DNA of 64,000 bases from Deltaproteobacteria bacterium. GTDB lineage: Bacteria; Myxococcota_A; UBA796; GCA-2862545. Below the pieces are notes generated by a model, which saw nothing but the letters and a program-made list of their open reading frames with translations, was not told the DNA's origin and made no database searches. Shown here piece after piece: positions 16,304 to 24,896 of the stretch; position 1 is the first letter of the stretch; the number at the start of each line of letters is the position of its first letter. Both the position numbers and the translations under genes were made by a program. The stretch spans positions 1-64,000 of the forward strand of contig REDI01000041.1 in NCBI GenBank assembly GCA_007693595.1, written 5' to 3'.

Positions 16304-18538
16304 TTGTCGGACCTGTCTCAGCCGCCCAACATCGCCGAGAGGCGCTCCTTTCGGTTTCAGCGTTGCCTGGGGCGAGGGGGCTTCGGAGAGGTCTATCTGG
16401 CCACGATGGTCAGCGCGGGAGGCCTCGAGAAAGAGGTCGCGATCAAGGTGCTCCTCGAAGGGTTGGATCCACGAAGTCAGGCGGTCCGGCGCCTGCGTGA
16501 CGAGGCTCGACTCCTCGCGCTGATGAACCACCCCGCCATCTTGGTCGTCCAAGACCTCGTGCTCCTCGACGGCCGGATTGGTCTGGTGATGGAGTACGTA
16601 GAAGGCGCAGACTTGGATGAGTGTATCTCGGCACCCGATCCGATCCCCCAGCGGTCCCTCGTCGAGATCGTCGAGATCGTGGCCGATGCCCTGGCGGCCG
16701 CGTACATGCGCCTTGGACCTTTGGGAGAGCCGCTTCAGCTCGTACACCGCGATATCAAGCCCGCCAATATTCGCGTCGGAAAGAGCGGGGTCGTCAAGGT
16801 GCTCGACTTTGGGATCGCCAAGGCGCGGGTCGAGGATCGCGCGGCCGAGACCAAGACGGACACGGTGCTCGGCTCCTTTCCGTACATGGCGCCGGAGCGC
16901 TTCGACCAGGATCCGACGGTAGATCAAGCAGGTGGCGACATCTTCGCCTTAGGCTGCGTGCTCTTTGAGGGGCTGGCCAAACGCAGGCTCTTTCATGAGC
17001 TCCCGATGCGCTCGCTCTACAACCTGGCGTTCAGCGAGGAGCGGCATGGCACATGGGTTCGGGACGCCTTGGCCTACTTGCCCGAGGTCCACCCCGATCT
17101 GCGCGCCTTGCTCGTGGACATGCTCGCCTTCGATCCAGATCGGCGGCCGACGGCCAAGCAGGTGGTCGAGCGCTGTGATGCGCTCCTTCCTGAGCTGCCG
17201 GGTGACAACCTCCGGCGCTGGGCGCGCTCCCACTCCTGGCCCGAGCCGGGGGAGTACCAAGGCGCCCTCGAAGGGCGTCAGCTCACGGAGTCGAGCTTCT
17301 CGTGGTCAGGCCAGGCGACGCGGGGCTCTGCGACCGCGTGGCTGGACCCAGAGGTGACCTCTGCTCAGGCGATGGAGCCAGCCTCTTCGACCTTCGCCCT
17401 GCACCCGGAGCCTTCGGCCGTCCCTGTTCGTTCGGGGGTCCCAGGCCCCCTCGGCCTCACCCTGGGTGCGCTGGCCGGCATAGGGTGCGCAGGCGTCCTG
17501 ATCACGATCGTCTTGTTCGCTTCGGTGACGCTGTTCAATCGCTCCCTTCCAGGAGGAGCCTCGGAGCGTCTCCTCCGGGCCGACGAGGGCGGACATCCGC
17601 ACCCTTCCGGCTATCCAGCCACCGGGCATCGCGGGGGCGCCACAGGCAGCGAGGCTCCTGAGCCCGCCGATCTCCTCGATCTCGCTCCGGCGTGCGGGGA
17701 GCCCTCCGAGCTCGTTCAGGCTGCGACGGCCGGCCGGCTCCCCTCGGGGTCGAGGGCTTGTCTCGAACGGCAGATGCGTGACGAGTCCTCCGCGCGGCGT
17801 GTACGAGCCCAGCACGCGAGCCTCCTTGTGCACGAAGCGCGTCGTCGCTGTGCTCGGAGCCCCTCAGATTGTGAAGTCTACGAGCAGGTCCAGCCTTACG
17901 TCCTCGATGAACTCGATGACTCAGATCTTGAGGCGGCCCTCGCCTGGGCTCGACACCTCTCCGACACCGGACAAGGCACGCGCGACGAGTACGAGCAGAT
18001 CGCGCGCTGGAGCAACCATGTGCTCCAGCGCAGAAAGGATCTAGATAACCCAGGCTTCTATATCGGTAATGTTCAGGAGGCCCTCTACCTCCGGGCCAGC
18101 TCCGCCCTGCAGATCCACCAGATCATGAGAGTCGAGGACGACCCGGATATGGAACGGCAGCGTCGCCGGGCCGTAGACGAGCTGCTGGAGTGGGCCAACT
18201 ACGATCTCAAGCTCGGTCACCGGAACCAGAACACCCTGGAGCTCTGCTACCGACTCGTCGACGAGAGGGAGGAATGCGACAGACGACTGGTCGAGCCTCG
18301 GGCGGTCTACCGGGTCAGCTTCTTGTCGAGCCCCCAGGGGGGCCACGTCTACCTCGACGGGGAGAGCCTGGGGGTCGCGCCGACGGTGACGACCCTGCCT
18401 GAAGGGGAGTACGAGCTTCGGATTACCCTGGGAGAAGCAGAAGGCGTGCGGAGTCTCCGCATCGAACCCGGAGGTCCCGACTGGTTTCGGTTCCGGCTCG
18501 AGGACGGCGCATGGGAGGTCGAGACCCACGGGCTCTAG
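16304..18538 (+). CDS. Membrane Ser/Thr protein kinase with C-terminal PEGA domain
   Basis: 744 residues. The kinase domain (about 15-290) has the Gly loop GRGGFGEVY, VAIKV lysine, HRDIKPANI catalytic loop, DFG and an APE-type motif (MAPERF), so it should be active. A transmembrane helix near 385-410 (GCAGVLITIVLFASVTLF) leads to a periplasmic Cys-containing helical region. A PEGA-type beta domain (GGHVYLDGESLGVAPT) closes the protein. Such PEGA kinases are common in myxobacteria. I chose TTG at 16304 since GGAGGT precedes it by about four bases; a GTG four codons upstream has no site. Confidence 0.9.
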   Translation: MSDLSQPPNIAERRSFRFQRCLGRGGFGEVYLATMVSAGGLEKEVAIKVLLEGLDPRSQAVRRLRDEARLLALMNHPAILVVQDLVLLDGRIGLVMEYVEGADLDECISAPDPIPQRSLVEIVEIVADALAAAYMRLGPLGEPLQLVHRDIKPANIRVGKSGVVKVLDFGIAKARVEDRAAETKTDTVLGSFPYMAPERFDQDPTVDQAGGDIFALGCVLFEGLAKRRLFHELPMRSLYNLAFSEERHGTWVRDALAYLPEVHPDLRALLVDMLAFDPDRRPTAKQVVERCDALLPELPGDNLRRWARSHSWPEPGEYQGALEGRQLTESSFSWSGQATRGSATAWLDPEVTSAQAMEPASSTFALHPEPSAVPVRSGVPGPLGLTLGALAGIGCAGVLITIVLFASVTLFNRSLPGGASERLLRADEGGHPHPSGYPATGHRGGATGSEAPEPADLLDLAPACGEPSELVQAATAGRLPSGSRACLERQMRDESSARRVRAQHASLLVHEARRRCARSPSDCEVYEQVQPYVLDELDDSDLEAALAWARHLSDTGQGTRDEYEQIARWSNHVLQRRKDLDNPGFYIGNVQEALYLRASSALQIHQIMRVEDDPDMERQRRRAVDELLEWANYDLKLGHRNQNTLELCYRLVDEREECDRRLVEPRAVYRVSFLSSPQGGHVYLDGESLGVAPTVTTLPEGEYELRITLGEAEGVRSLRIEPGGPDWFRFRLEDGAWEVETHGL

Positions 18539-18630
18539 GGTCGGCTACGGGGGACCTTGCGGGCTGGCGCGTGGCGTGGGATGGGGCGTGATACGTCCTG
18601 CCGAATGAAAGGAGGTGTGCCCTGAACGAT

Positions 18631-19575
18631 GTGCCCCGTCTCTCGCTCGCCCGCTTACCCACCCCGGTCGAGCCCCTGACTCGGCTCTCAGCGCACCTCG
18701 GCGTCGAGGTCTGGATCAAGCGTGACGATCTCACTGGCTTTGGGTTGTCAGGGAACAAGGTTCGCAAGCTCGACTTCCACTTAGCCGCGGCACGCGAGCA
18801 GGGCGCGACCGGCGTGCTCACCACCGGCGGCCTTCAGTCCAACCACTGTCGGGCCACGGTCCTGGCGGCGCGGCGACTCGGGCTCGAAGCGGGGGTGCTC
18901 CTCCGGGGCGACCTCCCTCCCACAGCCGACGCCAACCTATTGTTGGACCAGCTGGCGGGGGCATGGATCCGAACGTGTACCGTCGAAGCGTACCGTGACG
19001 CGCGTGAAGAGCTGCTCACAGCTTGGGCCGAGGAGCTGCGTTCGCGAGGGGTAGTGCCCTATGTCATCCCTGAAGGAGGTAGCGACGGCCTGGGAGCCCT
19101 CGGCTTCGTCGCTGCCGCGCGGGAGCTGGCCGGACAGAGTGAGCTGCCCTTCGAGCGGGTGGTGGTCGCGGTCGGATCGGGGGGCACCCTCGCCGGGCTC
19201 GCCCTGGGGGGACTCCACCCCCAGATCTCGGGGGTGGCGGTCTGCGACGATGCCCCCACCTTCGAGCGCCGGGTCCGCGAGATCGCCGCCCAGGCGGGCA
19301 CCTTGGGCTCCGATCCGCTGCCTGCTTCGGGCTGGGAGGTCGTCGAGGGCTACCAGGGCCCCGCCTACGCGGTGGCGACCCCCGAGATCTGGCAGACCAT
19401 CACCCTGGTCGCGCGACTCGAGGGGATCCTTCTGGATCCCGTCTACACCGGAAAGGCCATGCACGCCCTGGTCTCCGAGACGCGCGCCGGCCGCTGGGGG
19501 GGCCCGATCCTGTTCTGGCACACGGGCGGTGCCTTCGGACTCTTCGGGCGCGGCCGCGAGGTGGTTGGCTTGTGA
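18631..19575 (+). CDS. D-cysteine desulfhydrase / ACC deaminase-family PLP enzyme
   Basis: About 314 residues of fold-type II PLP enzyme. SGNKVRKL contains the Schiff-base lysine, GGLQSNHCRAT is the substrate loop, and VGSGGTLAGLALG binds the PLP phosphate. Family members open D-cysteine or 1-aminocyclopropane-1-carboxylate; D-cysteine desulfhydrase is the commoner bacterial activity, but substrate is not proven. The start is unusual. AAAGGAGG at 18608-18615 is an ideal ribosome site, and the codon at correct spacing is an in-frame CTG at 18622; the GTG given here is 15 bases away. The stop overlaps the lipid-kinase start as GTGA. Confidence 0.88.
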   Translation: MPRLSLARLPTPVEPLTRLSAHLGVEVWIKRDDLTGFGLSGNKVRKLDFHLAAAREQGATGVLTTGGLQSNHCRATVLAARRLGLEAGVLLRGDLPPTADANLLLDQLAGAWIRTCTVEAYRDAREELLTAWAEELRSRGVVPYVIPEGGSDGLGALGFVAAARELAGQSELPFERVVVAVGSGGTLAGLALGGLHPQISGVAVCDDAPTFERRVREIAAQAGTLGSDPLPASGWEVVEGYQGPAYAVATPEIWQTITLVARLEGILLDPVYTGKAMHALVSETRAGRWGGPILFWHTGGAFGLFGRGREVVGL

Positions 19576-20540
19576 GTTCGGTACGACCCACGATCCTTGT
19601 GAATGAGCGGGCGGGGCGCGGCTGGGGTCGGGCGCGGCGGCTCCGACAGCTCGAGTCCCTGGTTCAAGGGCGCGCCGCGGTTCAGGTCACGGCGGACTTG
19701 AGGGCCCTCGAACGGGTCTGCGCGATACTGGCGGCGCAAGGGGTGGATGAGGTCGCGCTCCTCGGTGGCGACGGCACCGTGAGCCGATCTCTCAGCGCTC
19801 TCGTCGCGGCGTATGGACCGTCCGAGCTACCTCGGATCGCGCTGCTGGGAGGGGGCACCATGAACACCCTGGCGCGCAGTGTCGGCACCCGCACGGGACC
19901 GCTCCGGGCCGTGCGGCGGTGGCTCGACCACGTCTCGGGCGATGACCCTTGCGACATCGTGGAGCACGCCACGCTTCAAATCGACGGGGACCGGGTAGGC
20001 ATGCTCTTTGGAACAGGGCTCTTCGCGCGGTATATCATAGACTATGACGCCGGTGCCGGTGGCCCCCTCGGCGCGGCGCTCGTCTTGGCGCGAGCCGTGG
20101 TCAGCGCGCTCGTCGGAGGCCCCTACGTCCAACGCCTCACCGCGCGGACGGCGGCCGTGGTCGAGGTAGACGGTGAGCGCATGGCGGAGGGGGACTGGCT
20201 GGTGGCCGCCGCAGGGGTGATCCCAGCGGTAGGGCTTGGCTTTCGGCCGTTCGCCGCCTGCCGCGATGACCCCGGTGGCTTTGCCTTCTTGGTGATCGGC
20301 TGCTCACCCGCTGCGCTCGCAGTCCGCATGCATCGCGCCTTCCTTGGCCTCCCGCTGGATCATCCCCAGATCGTCGAGGGCGTGGCGCGTCGGGTGCGGC
20401 TGATCGCCCAGAACCAAGGACCCTACATGATGGACGGCGACGTGTCGGAGACCGGGCCGGTGACCACCATCGCGGCCGGACCCAGGCTGCGCTTGATCCG
20501 GCTCGACGCTCAGGCGCAGGCCTCGACCAGGGCCCGGTAG
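19572..20540 (+). CDS. Diacylglycerol/sphingosine kinase-family lipid kinase
   Basis: 322 residues. The N-terminal DAGK catalytic domain begins with ILVNERAGRG and contains the nucleotide-binding GGDGT motif and LGGGTMNTLAR. The C-terminal beta-rich half ends in MMDGDVSETGP, as in YegS/DgkB-like kinases. It likely phosphorylates a diacylglycerol-type lipid at the inner membrane. The GTG start overlaps the stop of the PLP enzyme gene. The last 31 bases overlap the convergent amidotransferase gene. Confidence 0.88.
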   Translation: MSSVRPTILVNERAGRGWGRARRLRQLESLVQGRAAVQVTADLRALERVCAILAAQGVDEVALLGGDGTVSRSLSALVAAYGPSELPRIALLGGGTMNTLARSVGTRTGPLRAVRRWLDHVSGDDPCDIVEHATLQIDGDRVGMLFGTGLFARYIIDYDAGAGGPLGAALVLARAVVSALVGGPYVQRLTARTAAVVEVDGERMAEGDWLVAAAGVIPAVGLGFRPFAACRDDPGGFAFLVIGCSPAALAVRMHRAFLGLPLDHPQIVEGVARRVRLIAQNQGPYMMDGDVSETGPVTTIAAGPRLRLIRLDAQAQASTRAR

Positions 20541-21205
20541 GGGCGTAGGTCGCCCAGGAGCTCCGGGTGCCACTGCACGCCCAGGGCGAAGCCCCGAGTG
20601 CCCGAGATGATCTCGATGGAGCCGTCGGGGGACCAGCCGCAGGCGATCATGTGCTGGCCTGGCGAGCGCACCGCTTGGTGGTGGGTGCTGTTCACTTGGA
20701 TCTCGGCGCCGAAGAGCGCGGCCGCTGGCCCCTCACAGCGGACGGCGTGCCAGGGTTGCGCCGGATCGGTGGGCTGCTCGTGGTCGAGGGGATGCGGCTC
20801 GAGGTGCTGGACCAAGCTCCCCCCCGCGGCGACCGCGAGGGCTTGGTGACCGCCGCAGATCCCGAGGACGGGCACCCTACGATCTAGGCAGGCGCGGGCC
20901 AGGCTGAGCTCAAGATCGGTCCGCGCGGGCTCGACGCGGTCGAGGCGCCCGGTCACGGTCTCGCCGTAGTGGCTGGGGTGGATGTCGAAGAAGCCGCCGG
21001 TGAGCACGACGCCATCGGCCACCGCGAGCAGGGCGTCGAGATCCGTCGGGCCCGGCGGTAGCAGCAAGGGCAGGCCCCCTGCGCGTCGGGCCGCGTCGAT
21101 GTAGGCCTCAGTGATCCAGGCCTCGTGCCGGGCCGGACGCACGCGAGGGTGATCCTTGCCAGGACGAAGGCGGCGATCGGTCGTGAGCAGCAAGATGGGC
21201 GCCAA
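20510..21205 (-). CDS. Class I glutamine amidotransferase-like (peptidase C26) protein
   Basis: 231 residues. Nucleophile elbow GICGGHQAL with catalytic Cys, and His/Glu in WHPELLGD complete the triad. TGGFFDIHPSHYGE resembles the PuuD gamma-glutamyl-GABA hydrolase signature GG.D..P..YGE. The family cleaves gamma-glutamyl amides, for example in polyamine breakdown, but no polyamine genes are near. The start is TTG at 21205, with GGAG five bases upstream. It lies 21 bp after the aldo/keto reductase gene as the last member of that operon, and its end overlaps the lipid-kinase gene. Confidence 0.86.
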   Translation of the reverse strand: MAPILLLTTDRRLRPGKDHPRVRPARHEAWITEAYIDAARRAGGLPLLLPPGPTDLDALLAVADGVVLTGGFFDIHPSHYGETVTGRLDRVEPARTDLELSLARACLDRRVPVLGICGGHQALAVAAGGSLVQHLEPHPLDHEQPTDPAQPWHAVRCEGPAAALFGAEIQVNSTHHQAVRSPGQHMIACGWSPDGSIEIISGTRGFALGVQWHPELLGDLRPYRALVEACA

Positions 21206-21226
21206 GGGGGCTCCGATGGCGACGGC

Positions 21227-22234
21227 TCAGCCTTCGCGCCAGTCCTGTGGACTGCTGGGGGCGTTGTCGAGGACGCCTTCGATGGCTTGAAGGACCTCGT
21301 CGGTGAGCTTGGGGAGCAGGTCCACCGCCTTCATGTTCTCGACCACCTGATCGGTGCGGGAGGCGCCGGTGATCACGGTGCTGACGTGGGGGTGTCGGGC
21401 GGCCCACGCGATGGCGAGCTGGGCCATGGTGCCGCCGAGGTCATGAGCGATCTCGGTGAGGGCCTTGACCTTGTCGACCTTGGCCGGAAAAGTGGGATCG
21501 TTGAGGAGGCGCTCGCGGAGCCAGTCGTAGTCGGGCAGACTGAGCCGCGATCCCTCGGGCACGCCATCGTTGTACTTGCCTGTGAGGAGGCCGCTCGCCA
21601 GGGGGCTCCAGGTGGTGGTCCCCAGCCCCTTGTCTCGCACGAGTGCGGCGTACTCGACCTCGACCCGTGCGCGGTGGAACATGTGGTACTGGGGCTGCTC
21701 CATGAGCGGTCCGATGAGCCCGAGCTTGTCGGCGACCCGCCAAGCCTCGCGGATCTCTTGAGCGCTCCACTCACTCGTGCCCCAGTAGAAGGCGTAGCCC
21801 CGGTCGATGACGTGGTTCATCGCACGCACCGTCTCTTCGATGGGGGTGTGGAGATCGGGGCGGTGGCAGAAGACCAGGTCGAGGTGGTCGAGCTGGAAGC
21901 GCCGGAGTGCGGCCTGAACGCCCTCGACGATGTGCTTTCGTGAGAGGCCCCGCTGGTTTGGCTCCTCGCCTCCCCAGAAGATCTTGGTCGAGACGGTGTA
22001 GCGATCGCGTGACCACCCGAGCTGCTTCAGCGCTTCTCCCATGACCTCTTCGGACTTGCCGCCCGCGTACACCTCGGCGTTGTCGAAGAAGGTGCATCCG
22101 GCATCGAAGGCGGCGGCCATCGCCTCGCGGGCGGGACCGACTCCGAGCTGGCGGTCGAAAGTAACCCAGGATCCGAAAGAGAGGACGGGCACTTTGAGGC
22201 CTGAGCGGCCGAGGTAGCGGTGAGGCATGGACAT
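21227..22234 (-). CDS. Aldo/keto reductase (Kv-beta/YghZ-like)
   Basis: 335 residues, TIM-barrel NADPH oxidoreductase. The catalytic tetrad is visible: Asp and Tyr in FFDNAEVYAGG, Lys in VSTKIFWGG and His in LVFCHRPD. The nucleotide-binding C-terminal part contains VITGASRTDQVVENM. It resembles potassium-channel beta-subunit-like reductases such as YghZ, which reduce aldehydes like methylglyoxal. The substrate is not deducible. The ATG at 22234 has GGAG five bases upstream. It is 11 bp after the M23 peptidase gene. Confidence 0.9.
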   Translation of the reverse strand: MSMPHRYLGRSGLKVPVLSFGSWVTFDRQLGVGPAREAMAAAFDAGCTFFDNAEVYAGGKSEEVMGEALKQLGWSRDRYTVSTKIFWGGEEPNQRGLSRKHIVEGVQAALRRFQLDHLDLVFCHRPDLHTPIEETVRAMNHVIDRGYAFYWGTSEWSAQEIREAWRVADKLGLIGPLMEQPQYHMFHRARVEVEYAALVRDKGLGTTTWSPLASGLLTGKYNDGVPEGSRLSLPDYDWLRERLLNDPTFPAKVDKVKALTEIAHDLGGTMAQLAIAWAARHPHVSTVITGASRTDQVVENMKAVDLLPKLTDEVLQAIEGVLDNAPSSPQDWREG

Positions 22235-22245
22235 GGGGTCTCCGG

Positions 22246-23208
22246 TCAGAGCTCGTCAAGAAGGGCGGCCCGATCGAAGCGATCGGCTTCGAAAGGGAGG
22301 TCGAGGCGGGGGGTGCGGGAGGCTTGGTCGGCGTAGACGCAGACGCGCTCCGAGAAGCGAGTCGGATAGTAGTTCATGGTGGCGATCACCGCGGCGGCTC
22401 GCCGCCAGAGCGGTGCGGTGCGCCGCAGCTCCTCGCGCGCCGAGGCGACGACACAGGCCTCGATGGCTCGATCGACGGCCTGGGGATCGTAGGCCGAGGG
22501 CTCAGGGAAGGGCTCTGGCTGGCCGTCGGCGGGGGGAGGGGTCGGGCGATCGCCAGCCCGCCAAAGACTCGGCGCGTCGTCGAAGGGAAAGGGGTCGACC
22601 GGCGCTCCGTTGAGCCAGACGTTGAAGTGGACGTGCGGCACCCCCCAGGGGAAGGTCGCGAAGCCATCGAGCCCGCTGTAGCCGGACCAGGCGATGCGCT
22701 CGCCACGCTCGACCCGCTGACCGGGCTCGACATGGGTACGCGCGAGGTGGGCGTAGCAGGTCATCATCCCCTGGCCGTGGTCGATAAAAACCTTCAATCC
22801 GCCCCGGTTGAACTCCGACGCCACCCGCACTACGGTTCCGGCGGCGGCCGTGAGCACGGCGGTACCGACAGGGATCGCGAAGTCGGTGCCGTTGTGGCTG
22901 TCGTAGGTGAGAGACCGGCCTCGGAAGTCACGCATCTGGGTGCGGCGGACGGACCAGCCCTCGGCGATCGGGGTCTGGGTGTGGTTGAAGAGGTTGGTGA
23001 TCAGCACCGTTCGGGGCACCGGCTCATGACCCCGCCAGAGGGGAAGCGAGATCCGGGGCTTGAGCTGGCTCAAGCTGGTTCGATCGAAGCGGCTCGGCGG
23101 CACCCCCTCCTCGCCGCGGAGGGCGACGAGGGCTTGGTGGAGCCGTAGGCGCAGCGGCCTGATACCCGTGGCCTCGGAGAAGCGGATCGGGGGCGTGGGC
23201 CCGCTCAC
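22246..23208 (-). CDS. M23-family (LytM-like) metallopeptidase
   Basis: 320 residues. The LytM zinc site is present: HNGTDF (HxxxD) and GVPHVHFNV (HxH), around the conserved barrel with GTAVLTAAAGTVV. M23 enzymes cut peptidoglycan cross-bridges. No signal peptide is seen, so it is either cytoplasmic or exported by another route, which is odd for a wall hydrolase. The start is GTG overlapping the stop of the upstream exported-protein gene (GTGA). The tail after the catalytic domain is an unassigned helical segment. Confidence 0.86.
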   Translation of the reverse strand: MSGPTPPIRFSEATGIRPLRLRLHQALVALRGEEGVPPSRFDRTSLSQLKPRISLPLWRGHEPVPRTVLITNLFNHTQTPIAEGWSVRRTQMRDFRGRSLTYDSHNGTDFAIPVGTAVLTAAAGTVVRVASEFNRGGLKVFIDHGQGMMTCYAHLARTHVEPGQRVERGERIAWSGYSGLDGFATFPWGVPHVHFNVWLNGAPVDPFPFDDAPSLWRAGDRPTPPPADGQPEPFPEPSAYDPQAVDRAIEACVVASAREELRRTAPLWRRAAAVIATMNYYPTRFSERVCVYADQASRTPRLDLPFEADRFDRAALLDEL

Positions 23209-24332
23209 TTACGCGGAGGGAGGGAGATCTTGGAGGCCGACTTCGACTTCACCGTCTTGCCCTGAGCCTCCCACTGAGACGCCAGCTCGTCGGCCCAGGC
23301 GCTCACCGCCTTGCTGTCCGCGAAAGGCTCGGGGCTGACCACGACGGGCCAGGGCTCATCGGCCTTGCACTTGAGCCGGGACTTCACGCTGCGGGCCTTG
23401 GTCTCGACGTCGGTCTGAATGGACCAGCGCGAGGCGGGCTCGGTGACCTCGGTGACGTGAAGCATGACTTGGTCTTCGCAGGCTTCGATGGTGGCGACAC
23501 CGTAGAGCATGGTGCCGTCGGACTGGACCCGGTCGGGAAAGATCTTGGGGAGCAGCGAAGCCGCTTCGGACTCGGCGCCCGCGTTGAACAGCCGATCGGC
23601 GACCTGACGCGCCTTGTTGGGGTCGACGCCGCCCGCGATCTCGACCAGGGCTCCGCGCAGCGCACCGATGTGGGCGGGGTCGGGATCTTGGCCATAGGTC
23701 TCGGGTTGGACGGAGCGGTCCATGGCTTCGAGGATCGGAAGGAAGGGACCATCTTTCTGGGCGGCAGTGATCGCCGCGCTCTTGAGGGCCGGCAGGGCTT
23801 CGGCCCCCTTGCGGGCGGTCCAGATCGAGAGGATGGTGTTGTATTTTTCGTCGAAGGTAAAGGCTGGTGGATCCTTGATCCGGCCTTCGACCCAGCCTTC
23901 GATGTCGTCGCTCGGGCACGAGACGAAGGCGTCGTCCCACTGGGAGAACTGGATGCTCTTGAGCCCGAAGTATGCGCCCTTGAGGAAGACGACGACCTGC
24001 GGGTGCTCTAGGCAGGTCTCGCCGATGGCGGTCGCGGTCTCGTCGCGCACGTTGTAGGGGATGCGCTCGAGGCTCTCCCAGACGGGCTTGTAGACTTGCT
24101 CGTCGATGGCGGCGAGCGAGAGCTGGACCATGGTGGGGACGTCGCCCGTCTGCTTGAGGAAGTCGTTGTACGAGGCCTCGGCCGCGCCCTTGTCACACTG
24201 GATCAGCGAGCGATAGGCTGAGATCAGCGCGTCGCCCTTGGCCGTAGCGGCCTTTCGGACCAGGTGGTCGCAGTTGGCCGAGGCGATCGAGGGCAGGGTG
24301 AGCAGGCTCAGGGCGACGAGAAAGCGGACCAT
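23205..24332 (-). CDS. Exported protein of unknown function
   Basis: 375 residues from the ATG at 24332, chosen because it begins a clean signal peptide (MVRFLVALSLLTLPSIASA, cleavage after ASA). The mature protein has several Cys residues and alpha-helical repeat-like content (about 40-270). No family is recognised. It is coupled by GTGA overlap to the M23 peptidase, which suggests an envelope role such as supporting or controlling peptidoglycan hydrolysis. Confidence 0.75.
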   Translation of the reverse strand: MVRFLVALSLLTLPSIASANCDHLVRKAATAKGDALISAYRSLIQCDKGAAEASYNDFLKQTGDVPTMVQLSLAAIDEQVYKPVWESLERIPYNVRDETATAIGETCLEHPQVVVFLKGAYFGLKSIQFSQWDDAFVSCPSDDIEGWVEGRIKDPPAFTFDEKYNTILSIWTARKGAEALPALKSAAITAAQKDGPFLPILEAMDRSVQPETYGQDPDPAHIGALRGALVEIAGGVDPNKARQVADRLFNAGAESEAASLLPKIFPDRVQSDGTMLYGVATIEACEDQVMLHVTEVTEPASRWSIQTDVETKARSVKSRLKCKADEPWPVVVSPEPFADSKAVSAWADELASQWEAQGKTVKSKSASKISLPPRK

Positions 24333-24431
24333 GGGGTGCGTCTCCGGGAAGGCGGGCATGTCTAACGGGCGACCGGCCTGCCGTAAAGCGACGGGGACCG
24401 GACGCGCGCTCCTGTGGACCCCCGCGACCCT

Positions 24432-24839
24432 CTACATGTTCCGAACGGGTGTGAACGACCACGGGACCGCGACGGGATCGCGAAGCTGGTCGCCGTGGAT
24501 ACGAAAGCTACCCTCGACGAGTTGGTCCCACTCTCCCGGGCGGTAGGCCCAGACCCCGACGGTGATGACCTGCTGGCTGCCTGGTTCGAGACGAGGCAGG
24601 GAGGGTTCTTCTTCGAAGCGGGCCCCAAGCTGGAGCCGCTCGCTGTCAAAGCTGCGGATCGACAGGTCCAGCGGGCGGGATCCGTCGTTGCGGAGGACGA
24701 CCTCGAGGGCGTCGTAGCCCTCGTCGGGGCGCTCCTGGTGGAAGTCAACCTCGCCGAAGTCGAGGGCTGCAGGGGATACCGCGAGCTCGCCGCTCCCACA
24801 GCCGACCAGCAGCAGGGTCAGGAGCCAGATCGAACGCAT
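24432..24839 (-). CDS. Lipoprotein with an immunoglobulin-like (ASH/DUF1573-type) domain
   Basis: 135 residues. Lipoprotein signal with lipobox LVGC (MRSIWLLTLLLVGCGSG). The mature domain starts VSPAALDFGEVDF and continues with alternating strands, the pattern of ASH/MSP-type Ig folds. Such domains mediate protein contacts at the cell surface or periplasm. The ATG at 24839 has GGAGGT close upstream; a longer frame to 24872 would hide the signal. It is the first gene of the minus-strand run down to 20510, 99 bp before the next. Confidence 0.75.
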   Translation of the reverse strand: MRSIWLLTLLLVGCGSGELAVSPAALDFGEVDFHQERPDEGYDALEVVLRNDGSRPLDLSIRSFDSERLQLGARFEEEPSLPRLEPGSQQVITVGVWAYRPGEWDQLVEGSFRIHGDQLRDPVAVPWSFTPVRNM

Positions 24840-24896
24840 GGACACCTCCGGGGCGGGACGTGGCCTCGCCACGCTCGCTAGTAACCCCTTCGGCGC

